Part shown: positions 37,101-47,900 of the stretch, piece by piece
How positions within the stretch are numbered: position 1 is the first letter of the stretch
Layout of the letters: every line of letters starts with the position of its first letter
Origin: Parapristionchus giblindavisi
Lineage: Eukaryota > Nematoda > Chromadorea > Rhabditida > Diplogasteridae
Direction of reading: 5' to 3'
Assembly: GCA_943737045.1 (NCBI GenBank)
Contig: CALSFV010000079.1
Location: forward strand, 276,001-340,000
DNA: 64,000 nt
Notes under the pieces: model-generated
What the model saw: only the letters and a program-made list of their open reading frames with translations
Database searches by the model: none
What the model was told of the DNA's origin: nothing
Position numbers and translations under genes: made by a program

Positions 37101-40100
37101 TGCCGTAATCCCGCCCAGGCGTTGCGGGACCACTGGGGCCAAAATTACTATGCACATCTTCATCAGCGAGGTCTATAACCCCTATACACAAGTTTTGAGG
37201 GTATCAAAATTTTTCCCTATGCCAACCCTCTCCCCGATTTGCCCGACTCTTACACAAACGGCCTCATAAATCGATATATCAATTGTTTTAAGACACCGGC
37301 TCAGTAAGATTCGAGGGTTGAGCCACTGACCCCGGACATCGACCTCACCGATTTGGCTCAACATTTTTTTGTGGACACCCCCATGGCCCCCTATCACAAA
37401 ATGGGTATTCATTTGAGCTGGGTCCTTGAAACACAGATGTGGCGGGTTCTCGAAATTTGAAAACTCGATTTTCGCCAAAAAAAGTGGAGCGACCTAGGTC
37501 CAATATTAGTGTGGAATAATTACATATATGCCTATTTAACAAAAACTCGCTATTGGACGGTCCGGATATCCGATCGCAAACTGATTTTTTAACCTCCTCA
37601 AAACATTCTAAATTTAATTAAAATTTTAAAACAAAAAACGGCAGCCCAATTTTAGCCTCATTTTATAGAGCAAAAAATTCCGCATCGAATAAGGCAAAAA
37701 AATCAAAAATCGATCGACCCGTGTTTTGAGATAAATGAACCTGAAGATGACCCGAAAATATTTTTGTTTTCAAACCCCCTCATGTTTGTACTTATATTGA
37801 AGAGCTCGTCGAGTAGAACAACTTTCATGTTGAACGTTTTGTCTGAAACTCATGTACAAGAGAAATACATGAATTAAGATTTATTGGATCCAAATATTTT
37901 GTATCTCTTGTATCTTGAGAACAAACGACTTTCATAGAATACGACCAACATGAAAAATGATGTGCTCGACGAGTTCTTTAAAATGAGTATAAACATGGCA
38001 AGGTTTCGACAACTTTTTTTTCATGACCACTTTAGAGGCCATGTTTTCAGCATAGGGGTCAACAATTTTTTTTCGTGAAACAACTAATTAAGTATGGATT
38101 TTTCAGTTCTACAATATAGGCGTAATCACTTTGTGCACAAACAATATTTTACTTTCGATTTACTCTAAATTGACTGAAAACTGTGAGAATAAATAAAAGA
38201 ATGAATAAAGATGTATTTCTCTTGTACATGAGTTTCAGACAAAACGTTCAACATGAAAGTTGTTCTACTCGACGAGCTCTGCAATATGAGTACAAACATG
38301 AGGGGGTTTGAAAACAAAAATATTTTCGGGTCATCTTCAGGTTCATTTATCTCAAAACACGGGTCGATTGATTTTTGATTTTTTTTGCCTTATTCGATGC
38401 GGAATTTTTTGCTCTATAAAATGAGGCTAAAATTGGGCTGCCGTTTTTTTGTTTTAAAATTTTAATTAAATTTAGAATGTTTTGAGGAGGTAAAAAAATC
38501 AGTTTGCGATCGGATGTCCGGACCGTCCAATAGCGAGTTTTTGTTGCATAGGCATATATGTAATTATTCCACACTAATATTGGACCTAGGTCGCTCCACT
38601 TTTTTTTGGCGAAAATCGAGTTTTCAAATTTCGAGAACCCGCCACATCTGTGTTTCAAGGACCCAGCTCAAATGAATACCCATTTTGTGATAGGGGGCCA
38701 TGGGGGTGTCCACAAAAAAATTTTGAGCCAAATCGGTGAGGTCGATGTCCGGCACTACCTGGAATCTTACTGAGCCGGTGTCTTAAAACGAATACAGCTT
38801 TAAAAACTGAAAAAAAAGAACTTGAACAAAAAATAGATTTTGCCTAGAAGTGAGGTGCTAATGTGTAACAAAAATACGCCTCTCCAGCATCTAACCGCTC
38901 ATTTTCATTAACGAAAAAATTAACGAAAATTAAATTATTTTCGTTAATTCGTTAATCGTTAAAATTTACCGAAAAATATCGTTAAAATTAACGATTTTCC
39001 TTAATTCGTTAATCGTTAATACCATATCTGCTTGGAAGGCATTTATGAGAGGAATCGCGAGAGAATCGACCGTTTCGGAGGGTCCGCGGACATAGAAATT
39101 TCGACCCCCTGAAAATTTCAGATTAAGTACTTTGAACGATGCTCTATCGAACTGCGTTGGCCGAATTTGCATTTCTGCTCTCATTTTCGAGTAGAGGAAT
39201 GTCAAAGTTGGCAGGTACGGCAATTTTGGCTCGAGTGTGCGTCAGAAAAATGATCATAACTCCGTTCAAAATAATGATAAAAATTTTTTCAAAAAAAGGA
39301 TCGAAAGAGGAGAATTTGGGCAACATTTTCCAGTTGATGACGTCATTTTTCGACCATGCGCCGGTGCGGGGCGGTCGGTTTTATGATAAAGTGACGTAAC
39401 TTTCCTAATCGGAAAAAGTGCACTTTTCTTCTATGCGCGTTTTGTTGCGCCCATATGTGTCTAAAAATGACCCAAGTTTCAGAGGATTTGAGAAATGCAA
39501 AAAAAAGCGTTGATTTTAGTGACGCGACCTCGGACCTGTCATAGGAAAGAACGGCTTATTCCTTTATCAAGAAACAGCAAAGGAGCTTAAATGACTCAAA
39601 AACATCCGAAAAAGCATTACGATCTCAAAATACCCATATATGACAGTTATTTGAAACACAAAATCACCGAGTTCCGAAAAATTTGAAAAAAACCCATATT
39701 TTGCTTTTCCACGTGGAAAAACGTCTCAGTAATGTTAATTAATCTTTATAATATTTCTTATAATGTTTTTGAACATTTATGTTTTTGGAAGTGAAGGCCT
39801 ACCTGCTCTTAGAGCCGAGATATCCGCCATCGAGATTACACGCGCGCGCCCCAACTCACCCTTTGAGAAGAGATGTGTTGCCATAAAATGAACGTTTTCC
39901 AGATCAGAAAAAACGGAGTTATGATCATTTTTTTTTGAACGGAGTTATGATCATTTTTCTGACGCACACTCGAGCCAAAAATACCGTACCAGCCAACTTT
40001 GACCTACCGCTACTCGAAAATGAGTGCAGATATGCAAATTCGGCCAACGCAGTTCGATAGAGCATCGTTCAAAGTACTTAATCTGAAATTTTCAGGGGGT

Positions 40101-41000
40101 TGAAATTTCTATGTCCGGGGGGTGGTCGAACCTCTGGCGATTCCTCTCTTATAATGAGTGCAATTTTTTTAAATAGTTCGTGATTCACATATTTGACGAA
40201 ATGCATTACCGTATACCTCACCACTTTCAGTAAACTTGCGTTTAACTAGCCGTACACTTGCAAGTTTACGGCTAGTCTGAAAGATAAGTAAACTACTAGT
40301 CTGGAAATACCAGAGCATAGGTTATCATCTCTACCAAGTTTGGAGCCTGCAGCTTCCCTGAACACAGAGTTATGTCATTCTTGCGCAATTTCAGGGGTGT
40401 CGGAAATTTTTAATGAATTAGCTCGAATCGATCGCATAGCGGATTCAACTCCTCGTTGTCAGTAAATGTTGTTCATACTCTGTTAACAACAAATCTCAGA
40501 AAAATCCAGCTGAGGAAATAATTATCCCTGTGTAAGTACTGAGGGGTTTCAGGATCGCTATATAATAATACGACGACGAATCATAATAACGTCAGTAGGA
40601 CATGATGTCCACTAGCACTAGAGTATCCTGCCAAAACATCTGCCCGATTGCTCATCTGCATCAAAAGTTATGACATTGCAAAGTTTTGGGAGAATACTTT
40701 TCGTCGCTACTGTATATATGGTGAATTTTCACTTTACATGAGTAGTTCAAAAGACTGGTAAATAAAATATTACCTGAAAGCAATACAGTTCTCTACACAA
40801 CTTCGGGTACATTCCGGGAAATTGGGCCTGATCGTTGAGTTTGATTGATTCATTGATGCATGCATCGACACGAGAAAGTCGTTTGATGTCAGAGATGTCT
40901 TATTCATGACATACTGATCATCACTGGTAAAGACATAAGGAAGTTGAATGCAAGAGAGAATAAGTGTAAGAAGCATCTGTAATAAATGGATGGAAAGCAT
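28176..41000 (-). CDS. Secreted cysteine-rich protein, paralog 2, with an 11-kb transposon-filled intron
   Basis: Six minus-strand exons: 40774-41000, 29551-29746, 29380-29473, 29154-29270, 28823-28957, 28176-28243. Starting at 40976 (MLLTLILSC, aligned to paralog 1) gives 270 aa; a Met eight codons upstream is also in frame. Phases at all five junctions equal those of paralog 1. Shared blocks are CTRSCVENCIAF, CLTCFCDQ, IRAYDG, LCTDHQCLVLLC, NCCGASIQINEF and NSFYLW-stop. Signal peptide, no other membrane helix, secreted by inference. Intron 1 (29747-40773) is about 11 kb and holds the Merlin-type and foldback elements listed separately; the other introns are short except intron 5, which carries a tRNA-like TTAA MITE. 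No stop or frameshift in any exon. Function unknown. Confidence 0.8.
28411..28773 (-). mobile_element. TTAA MITE with tRNA-like segment, copy 3
   Basis: Inverted orientation, ends TTAAAGGTGGACTCCCGCGA (28411) and the counterpart GGGTCTCCACCTTTAA. The tRNA-like B box reads GCAGGTTCGAATCC on the minus strand. It fills most of intron 5 of the secreted protein paralog 2. Confidence 0.8.
29901..30554. mobile_element. Foldback element, GGGGCGCCCGTTTCGG ends
   Basis: Arms of about 200 bp: 29911-30120 and 30340-30554 are inverted copies (CCATGGAAACAAAAGTTGTA on the left, its complement on the right). A G-run at 29901-29913 faces a C-run at 30548-30554. No coding content; open frames here are by-products of the arms. 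Confidence 0.75.
30555..31740. mobile_element. Merlin-type element with 60-bp terminal inverted repeats
   Basis: Left end (30558-30625) contains GGGCGCTTGCTCCGCAAATG; the right end (31675-31740) is its inverted counterpart with CATTTGCGGAACAAGCGCC. The repeat continues through GTGCACACTTGCCAC and a C-rich tract. The interior carries the broken transposase. Confidence 0.65.
30996..31549 (-). pseudogene. Merlin/IS1016-type transposase N-terminal part, frameshifted
   Basis: Two overlapping minus-strand frames make one protein start. The first (31549-31082) has a proline/serine-rich lead, then MKSMGLLSSSKTCICGCTMTL. The second (31196-30996) continues WWFICPDRTCYKRVSISRGM and FEHMKLPYQDVFRIIYAFF. 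Together they give the zinc ribbon (C-x-C ... C-x4-C) and following helix of ISXO2/Merlin DDE transposases. A frameshift lies near 31140-31165. The DDE catalytic part is missing, so it cannot be active. The surrounding element has matching inverted ends. Confidence 0.65.
32213..32806. mobile_element. Foldback MITE with iterated GCCGAAAT motif
   Basis: Inverted ends GGTATTCTTTCGTCAATTTC (32218) and its complement ending at 32802. The interior repeats GCCGAAA/TTTCGGC many times, including GCCGAAATATTTCGGC-like palindromes, at 32235-32310 and 32580-32790. Confidence 0.75.
34125..34275 (+). repeat. tRNA-like SINE beside a LINE-type tail
   Basis: 34176-34250 has an A-box-like GTCGAGGTAAAGAGGTACCGC, an anticodon-like stem GCTC/GAGC and the B box CGGGTTCGAACCCCG, then ATCTTTTGCTGATTTTTAC. 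Before it lies CACCCTTGCGGTGTACGATAAATAAATAAAT, a typical LINE/SINE 3' tail. In the centre of foldback A. Confidence 0.6.
34678..34863. mobile_element. MITE, TATTGNCCGTATAAAAT family, truncated
   Basis: CTATTGTGCGTATAAAATGT through CGCCGCGCGCTATGTGATATATAAAAAAGATCG; the right terminal repeat is missing. Inserted in the right arm of foldback A. Confidence 0.75.
36830..37268. mobile_element. Half copy of foldback element C
   Basis: One arm only, matching the right arm of the complete element at 42590-43012: ATGCCGGTTCGAACTGTCATAC, then TTTGGAAAATTTTC, GGCGTTGCGGGACCACTGGG and ACGGCCTC at the edge. The opposite arm is absent. Confidence 0.7.
37288..38792. mobile_element. Foldback element D, arms about 585 bp
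   Basis: 37288-37875 and 38206-38792 are inverted copies. The outer edge is AAGACACCGGCTCAGTAAGA, the inner edge GTACAAGAGAAATACAT. The loop between (about 330 bp) is unremarkable. Confidence 0.8.
38875..39030. repeat. AT-rich repeat with iterated TTAACGATT motif
   Basis: TTAACGAA, ATTCGTTAATCGTTAA and close variants recur at least eight times in about 130 bp, in both orientations, directly left of foldback B. Confidence 0.6.
39044..40152. mobile_element. Foldback element B, internal-deletion relative of element A
   Basis: The left arm (39044-39858) matches the left arm of element A in the same orientation. It then jumps at 39858 to a 45-bp piece matching, inverted, the centre of A (34340-34384). 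The right arm (39905-40152) is a short inverted copy of the first 250 bp of the left. Confidence 0.75.
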
Positions 41001-42027
41001 AGATTTAGGATACCTTAAAGTGATGATTTAAAAGTCTGGTCACGCTCTCTCGCTTTCTGTGTCTGCCAGAGAACGATACGGAAATTAGAATTAGCTAAGG
41101 GTAATGCATGAGATAGGTAAACAATAGATATGATATGTGGAGATAAAGCGAAGATGGTTGAGTGAATCGTATAGAATACGGAGCTAAGAAAGAGTGGGAA
41201 GGACTCCCAAGACAGTTTCTATGACAGTGCCATTGGCAACTACGATTTATGGGAAAAAACTATTAGAGTGAATCCTTTACGATGGAAAAACATCTCAAAA
41301 GAAAGGGAAAAACGATCGATATTTTTATGCGAATAAATGCGCCGCTACATTTCGTACATTTCAAGTATGTCAACTCCATTTATCCCCTTTGCTTAATTAA
41401 TCAATCTAATTATTAATTATTAACTATTTATTTAATTATTCACTAATTAATCTTGATTGCTGTCTCATTTTGTTGCCCTTATGAATTATTTGCATGCTTC
41501 ATGGTAATCAGTACAATACAAGCATTGCAGCAAGATAATCAAAATCGCTTTGCATCTAGTCAAAATAACAAACAAACACTAATCTCGCAACTGTTTTGAT
41601 ATTTTTGCTTACTAATTTTTTTTGTTCAATTTTCTGTCATTTTAAGCATTTATTTAAAAAAAAGTTAACGGATTTTACGGATTTGATTTAACGGAATGCG
41701 TTTTAAAAAAAGTTTTACGAGTCAATCCGTAACATTGGTCAACGTAAGATCCCGGCTATGATCTACACACACCCCGTTAACGAAAACTGTCTTTATTTTT
41801 CAAATTTGCGATAAAAATTTCGAGCATAGTGCATAACTCGATGAGAAAAATTTTTAAAAAAAAACTTTTTTTTTTAACACGAACATTTGTATTAAATTCT
41901 GTTTGTAGCAAAATGCAACAACAACTGATAATGCTCTTTTTTTCACAAATTAATAATGAATATTAATTATAATTAAATTTAAATTAAATGAAAAAAAAAA
42001 CCGGATTGAGAAAACACGCTAAGAGAC
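41001..42027. other. Intergenic stretch upstream of the secreted protein gene
   Basis: AT-rich, no supported gene. A partial copy of the GCTCTCTCGCTTTC MITE core lies at 41040-41075. It should contain the promoter of the minus-strand secreted protein gene, but no clear element is visible. Confidence 0.45.
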
Positions 42028-43014
42028 CGTTTGTGTAAGAGTCGGTCAAATCTGGGGGAGGGTTGGCTCAGGCAAAAAATTTTAATACCCTCGAAACTTG
42101 TGTACAGGGGTTATCGACCCCGCTGATGAAGATGGGCATACTCATTTCGGCCCCAGTTGTCCCGCAATGCCTGGGCGGGATTAAGGTAACATCACGTTTT
42201 CAAGCAGTTCTCGGTCCATGGTTGAGCTAGAGGTATAAAAATCGGGCTCCCGGGGCAGAATTCGATGATGATGATGGCTGTCTACTTCATTTCTTTTGAA
42301 ATTTTCTAGAGGATCGATAACTGAAACTTTTGATCGAGGCGGTTGCGCAACTAGCGAGTATGACAGTTCGAACCGGCGTGACGAGAGAATTCCAGCGATA
42401 TATTTTGAGCCCTTATCTCCGTCGAGAAAGATTTCATTGGCTCGATATAATGATGTGCGTCTTGCAAGAGGACTCTATCAATTCCACACGCTATCTCGCA
42501 CTCTCGAGAGTGGCGATAGAGCGTGCGGAAATGAGAGAGTGGCGAGGGAGCGCGCGGCATTGAGACGTAAACAACTCCTGATGCTGACGCAGATCACTAT
42601 ATCGAGCCAATGAAAGCTTTCTCGACGGAGATAAGGGCTCAAAAAAAGGAATCCTCTCGTCACGCCGGTTCGAACTGTCATACTCGCTAGTTGCGCAACC
42701 GCCTCGATCAAAAGTTGCAGTTATTGATCCTTTGGAAAATTTTCAAAAGAAATGAAGTAGACAGCCGTCATCCCCATCGAATTCTGCCCCAGGAACACAA
42801 TTTTCATACCTCTAGCTCAACCACGCATCGAGAACGGCTTGAAAACGTGATGTTACCGTAATCCCGCCCAGGCGTTGCAGGACCACTGGGGCCAAAATGA
42901 GTATGCCCATCTTCATCAGCAGGGTCGATAACCCCTTTACACAAGTTTTGATGGTATTAAAATTTTTGGCCTGTGCCAACCCTTGTTCGACTCTTACGCA
43001 AACGGCCTCCTAAG
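42028..43014. mobile_element. Foldback element C, complete, next to the gene palindrome
   Basis: Left arm 42028-42450 and right arm 42590-43014 are inverted copies with outer edges CCGTTTGTGTAAGAGTCG and its counterpart ACTCTTACGCAAACGG, flanked by a possible TAAG duplication. It ends about 40 bp before the outer end of the left palindrome arm. Confidence 0.75.
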
Positions 43015-43258
43015 TATTCCTTGTAGAGAAAACTAGACAATAATATTGCACAATGTGAACGTTTAAAATCAAATACATGCAACTAAATCGCATCTTCTAC
43101 ATAAAGCCGTTAAGAAAAGCGAAGCGATAATGACGGGTGAGTTTGGATAACTACATATGATACAGTGTAAGTAATACAATAAAACGAAAGAAAGAGGCTA
43201 AAATAACAAATCAAATATAGATATCTCTTTCGCAAATGTAAAACCTAATAGGGATTGA

Positions 43259-44364
43259 TTAGACAATAAGTTCGTGATAAGTTCGTTCAGCCTTAGTTGT
43301 GGCACAAGAGGATTCATCTGTGATGGATTGTGATTCAGAATCCTCTACAATTCTCTATAATCATAAGGGTTGATTATTTTATGATATGATTATGTGATAG
43401 TATTATATCTCAATTATGTCCAACTATATGCGATCATGAAATACGTAAATATTTTCTAAAACAAATGAAAACCTCACCATCTTCACTGATGATACTTGAG
43501 GTATCATGGCAATTATCGATTGGAGAAACTTCAGAATAGTAAGGACGAAGACAATCATGATTCCCATCACGATTACGACGATTACGATACCTGAGATGGA
43601 CGATTATCGATTGATCTTTTGTGATTATTGATTTATTTCAGCTCAAAGTGATGACTTACTCATAATGATGTAAGTGATATCTTTATCACAAAGTGATTCG
43701 CTTTTGGTGAGTGTGATAGACTTTGATTCTTCCTCCTTGGTTACGGTAGAAATTGGCACAGGAGAATCGCAGAAGGGACCATAGACGAATCTAGAAAATC
43801 AATAAATTAAATATCGATTGATTTTAGCTTGATAAACTCTCCAAAAGATAAGAAAGTATATTTTAAAGTCATAGCGAAAGGAAATGAAACTTACTTTTGA
43901 CAGGTCAACATCAACTCGATCTCAATTGAGGGAAGAACGAAAATCGTTGGAATTCCTTTGTGCAATTGAAGAGAACGAACATCTGAGACGTTTTGAGCGG
44001 GAAGCTTGATCGAAACCGTGAGATTTCCCTATGAAGGATAATATTGATCTTTGATCTTCTGAAAATAATCGATAATGATTACCTCAGGACGAGTGTCGTG
44101 GTAGTCAATATTGATCAATTTGATATTATTGATCGATAATTGCCTTTTTAGAATCGATGAAACGATATCGGACTCGGAAACCCAGATGTATACGGTAGTC
44201 GGAGTTGCTGCGCTCAGCTTGAGTCGGAGAGAGTAACTGTTGCATGTTACCTTAACATCATTTAGTTAGACTTAGGAGTTAGGAATTGAACTTTAGAATT
44301 AGGAAGAAGTACTTACTTCAGTAATGAACATGGAGATGAACAGAAGAATGAAGAAGGAGTTCAT
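43259..44364 (-). CDS. Small single-pass membrane protein, left palindrome arm
   Basis: Exons on minus: 44317-44364, 44083-44250, 43895-44028, 43660-43790, 43478-43590, 43259-43354; 690 nt, 229 aa, all phases consistent. Signal peptide MNSFFILLFISMFITE, ectodomain of about 145 aa with a segment LTCQKFVYGPFCDSP, a strong hydrophobic helix in exon 5 (IVIVVIVMGIMIVFVLTIL) and a short cytoplasmic tail. The C-x6-YGPFC spacing recalls the first half of a DSL (Delta/Serrate/LAG-2) domain, but the rest of that domain is absent, so this is only a suggestion. It is nearly identical to the gene at 50760-51873 in the opposite arm, except that the tail after SITD is read in another frame (ESSCATTKAERTYHELIV). 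Confidence 0.78.
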
Positions 44365-45101
44365 AATGGATGATTGGATATACTATGATAAGTGGCGTAT
44401 ATGTGTTCTATTCTCTATCCGCTTCCTCTATCACCTATATTACGCCCCCCTTTCCGCTCGGCTCAATCAAAGGACACTGGCGCCGGCGCCAAACACTCGA
44501 CCTCGTACCCTTTCGGCGCATCGTCAAAGGGATACGCCGATAAGTGAACAATAGGCGCCAAAGGGAAAGAAAATGACTAACTTGACTAATCACTCTTACA
44601 ATGAATTAGTTATAATTCTAGCAATTTAACAATTATAACATCGACACTTTACACAAGATAATTTTTTTTCGAATTTTAAATTCGATCAATAATATCTCTC
44701 GATTCAATAATGGGTTTGTTTTTCATTGTTACCTTTGGTAACATACTTTTGAAATCTTACAATATGAAATGGAATTTTTGTATTTGAAAAAAATATTTTA
44801 AAGTTCCCATGATTGTCAAAGTTGCAAGTAGAATAAATTCAATGGCTTTATGTATTTATTGTTATTAAATGAGCATAACGATAATGATGATCTCATCAGC
44901 ACAAAAAAAAGAATATTAAATTCATTAGGTGAAAAGTGTCTTTATAAAAGATATCAAAGGAGTGATGAATTTTCAGAGAAGAACAATCGATATGGGTATG
45001 ATTTAGAAGTTGACTTTATAAAAGATATGAATGGAATGAATAATGATTAGATCAAAACAATCGATATTGATATGATTATGAAGAAGTTGGTGAGAAAGTA
45101 G

Positions 45102-46461
45102 TTAAATCTCCAATAGAGATGCTTCATGACATAACTGCTTGATATCGTAGCCGCTGATGGCAGCTCGACGAATGCAAACGATTGAATGGGCATAACTGAA
45201 ATATAATCAATTAAAAATAAAACTGATAATATTAGTTAATTCTCTGGTTTGTCAATCAAACTGGATAATAGAATGAAATTACTTACCTAGGATCTTTTCT
45301 AATCTTCTGAATTTCTTCAATTCTTTCTTTTCTCATATATTCGTAGTAATGCCAATCTCTGAATACTCCTTCATTTTCATCGCTTGAAAATGATGGAGAA
45401 TAAAATCCAGACGACGTCGTAGTATCAGATACAGACGACAGAGAGTCGGAAGAGGACTGAAACAGGAAAGAATTTACATTGTTTTGATTGCATTATTATA
45501 TTTTGTCTCGCCCTTATGTAGCCCAGTGGCCGTATGCAAGAACAGTTTTCCGGGAAAATGTGACGTCATTAGTGTAGGCGGAGGCGACTTCCAAAAATCC
45601 TCCGCCTACGCTAATGACGTCACATTTTCCCGGAAAACTGTTTTCCCGTTGTTCTTGCATACGGCCACTGGTTATCTGTCATTATATACAAACATATACT
45701 TATTATATCTTTGATTGAAACAGTTTCATTGATCAAGCAAAAAGAACAAACCGTGCAACGTCTACTTCTATATTCTCTATTAGCAAACGCGTTCATTTCG
45801 TTCCGGGCAACAGGAAGTTCTTTTGGAGCACCAGTAGAGATGTCTCCGGAGTTAGCGACCGGGGCTTGTCTCCTGAATTGAAAAGTAAATATATTTAGAA
45901 TTTTAAGACATCTTTGATATATACTAATTGCAAATAGGTTTCACTTGAACTTTAAATTTTTTTAGAAATGATTAACCTTTGATCAACGATATATTTTCTC
46001 TTATTATCGGTTCTCTTCTTCAATGTTTTCTGTGGTTGAGAAGAACGAGTGAAAACTCTGAAATCAATTAATTCTTTATCTAATCTAGAAAATCAATCAA
46101 TAAGACCTACCGTATTCTACGGTTGATGGGACGTTGAGGCTCTTTATCCTCTTTCTCCACCAGAGGTTTCTTATCTTCTTTCTCCACCTTGACCTCTTCT
46201 CGTTCTACTCTTTCTACTCTTTCTTCGATTTTTACGTTTTCTACAGTAACCTCTTCTTTTTCGGATTCCTAAACCAATAAACTACGTTATTTCACATGTG
46301 AAATGATATATGTGGATATTAACTGATCGATAAAATAAATAAATAAATAAATAAATAATTACCTCATCCTCCATCCTCATTCTCCGTATTCTTTCCTTGA
46401 GCGATTCGATATCATTCTTCTTACTGTATCTATAGGAAGAGTTAGCACGATCAGAGTACAT
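45102..46461 (-). CDS. Acidic, serine-rich intracellular protein, left palindrome arm
   Basis: Exons on minus: 46363-46461, 46111-46268, 45977-46057, 45752-45872, 45287-45456, 45102-45195; 723 nt, 240 aa from the ATG at 46461. That ATG lies 8 nt after a TTTTAG acceptor at 46470-46471, which may be a trans-splice site; a further upstream exon cannot be excluded. The protein starts MYSDRANSSYRYSKKND, continues with a Glu/Lys-rich stretch, a serine-rich block (exon 5) and a tail with RDWHYYEYMRKERIEEI, ending LCHEASLLEI. No signal or membrane helix. Compared with the right-arm copy, exon 2 is 36 nt longer, with a repeated VEKEDK unit. Family not recognised. The intron 45457-45751 holds a foldback MITE also present in the right arm. 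Confidence 0.7.
45523..45672. mobile_element. Foldback MITE, CCAGTGGCCGTATGCAAG, left palindrome arm
   Basis: CCAGTGGCCGTATGCAAGAA and its complement at 45653-45672, centre GTAGGCGGAGG/CCTCCGCCTAC. In the same intron as its partner in the right arm. Confidence 0.85.
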
Positions 46462-47090
46462 TGTTCTCACTAAAATTGATAACATAAAATGAATATGTAT
46501 ATTATTTAAAATATGGAAACAAGGATCAAAAGACAGAGAATATGATACAGTGTATATTGGACTACAAGAAAGCATCGTGAAATAGGTAGAAGCAGCAAAA
46601 ATATAAAATTTGCGAATGAATGAAAGGACCTATATAATAAAATACTTAGGAACAGAACATAAATGAAGAGAAGAGGATATGATCCCATATAATGGTTGAT
46701 GAAGTGAGATTTGACACTTATATACCTGTGTATATGCAAAGATGGATGCGCAACTCGATGTCGTTCCCTGTGGGCTATCTATGCTTTGATAGAGTCATAT
46801 CCATGTTACATCGGTTTATAGGGCATGGTAAAGGTGTGAATGAATAGGGTACAAGGGAAGATGGATGGATGGAGAGTGACTAATGAGAATGATCATGGAA
46901 TAGTCGAGAAATATTTTGAAAAGATTGATCTTTGATCATTTTCATCGAGAAGGAATTTGTTTCTTGAATCAATAAAGTGAATAAATGTAACAAATGTAAA
47001 TGAATCTGGTTATGAAAAAAAAGTTTGGCATCATTCTGTAATCATGTCAAGTCAAGATGTTTTGATATTTCAAGAAAGGCTTAAAGGGGC

Positions 47091-47199
47091 TGGCACATTT
47101 TCAACGGTCTCTTCAACGCTCTACGCTCTCTCGTTGTTAGATAACAGAGAAATAGTGTAGCAATGAAGATGCCATTGAGTGAGCTCGCTCTCGCTTTAA
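47091..47199. mobile_element. TTAA MITE, AGGGAGCGTAACC family, diverged; left side of SID-1 exon fragment
   Basis: TTAAAGGGGCTGGCAC at the left, CGCTCTCGCTTTAA at the right, with the family core CAACGGTCTCTTCAACGCTC. In the palindrome spacer. Confidence 0.65.
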
Positions 47200-47626
47200 C
47201 GAATTGGAAAATGGCGACCACTCTTTTAAACAGAATGCACATGTCCAAAGCAGTAAACAAAAACAGTTCACTGGAATGTCGAGCAATCCTACACAGACGG
47301 TAAACTGTCTCATATTTGAACCATAGGTTATCTAAGATAACCTTTCTCTATAGCTGAACAATTTGACAGCCTATAAGAGAATGTCCCGTGAGTGCACAAC
47401 AGTGAAGATAGTTCGTTTTTATAGTGAATCCTACCAATTTCGAAACGCTCTTATCTAGTAGGTATGTGCATAAACAACTCAATAAACTGATCGCTTTCTC
47501 GCGGCACCAAAGTCCGTATTTACTTTATTACAAATATCAAACGTTCCTCCATTTGATTTTACAATTTAAAAATAATAATTTATCAATAAAACAATTGTGC
47601 ATGCCTAAGTAATAATGAATATTATT

Positions 47627-47758
47627 TCAGAACTTTTCAATTTTGTCCCTTCTCACAGTGAGAAGATCATCATCAAGACATTCAATTGCAGCGAATAAGA
47701 AGAATAAAGCCACGGCCAACAGAACATGCCAGATATCGTGATTATCAAAAAAGCTGAA
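47627..47758 (-). pseudogene. Detached terminal exon of a SID-1 family gene
   Basis: Read on the minus strand this is 43 codons plus TGA, starting FSFFDNHDIWHVLLAVALFF and ending ECLDDDLLTVRRDKIEKF. It matches the last exon of paralog A (5910-6086) closely in protein and DNA. The match begins at the middle of that exon, where TTCAGC could also act as a splice acceptor, and continues through the 3' flank (47385-47626 against 6087-6137 and 6480-6650 of paralog A). No other SID-1 exon is near. It lies in the spacer of the gene palindrome, between two copies of a TTAA MITE. The frame is undamaged, so it is a recent or selected copy. Confidence 0.88.
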
Positions 47759-47778
47759 TATAATATTGAGTAACCGCG

Positions 47779-47900
47779 TTTAAAGGGACTCAAACCTTTG
47801 TCAACGGTCTCTTCTACGGTCTACGCTCTATCGTTATTAGAGAACAGAGAAATAGTGTGCACAATGTAGAGACCATTGAGAGAGGTCACTCTCCCTTTAA
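47779..47900. mobile_element. TTAA MITE, AGGGAGCGTAACC family; right side of SID-1 exon fragment
   Basis: TTTAAAGGGACTCAAACC to GAGGTCACTCTCCCTTTAA, 20 bp from the end of the detached SID-1 exon. Confidence 0.75.

Larger units (their letters stand above)
31745..40710. mobile_element. Large element or split foldback with 370-bp inverted ends
   Basis: 31745-32112 and 40328-40710 are inverted copies, sharing GACGAAAAGTATTC at the outer edge, then AATGTCATAACTTTTGA, the CGTCGTCGTATTATT block and CTCCAAACTTGGTAGAGATG at the inner edge. Between them lie 8.2 kb of other foldbacks. I see no transposase. Either this is one 9-kb element or a small foldback split by later insertions. It lies wholly in intron 1 of the secreted protein gene. 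Confidence 0.6.
43055..46960 (-). repeat. Left arm of a 9-kb gene palindrome
   Basis: Reverse-complement copy of 47960-52060. Matching runs from the 3' side of the membrane protein gene, across both genes and their introns, to the GATCAAAGATCAATC block near 46935. Differences are scattered substitutions and small indels. Includes an upstream GGCGCC-rich block at 44467-44565 shared with 50550-50670. Confidence 0.88.

Noticed and set aside
42296..42711. Protein-coding frames on both strands
   Set aside because: They lie in the inverted arms of foldback C and mirror each other.
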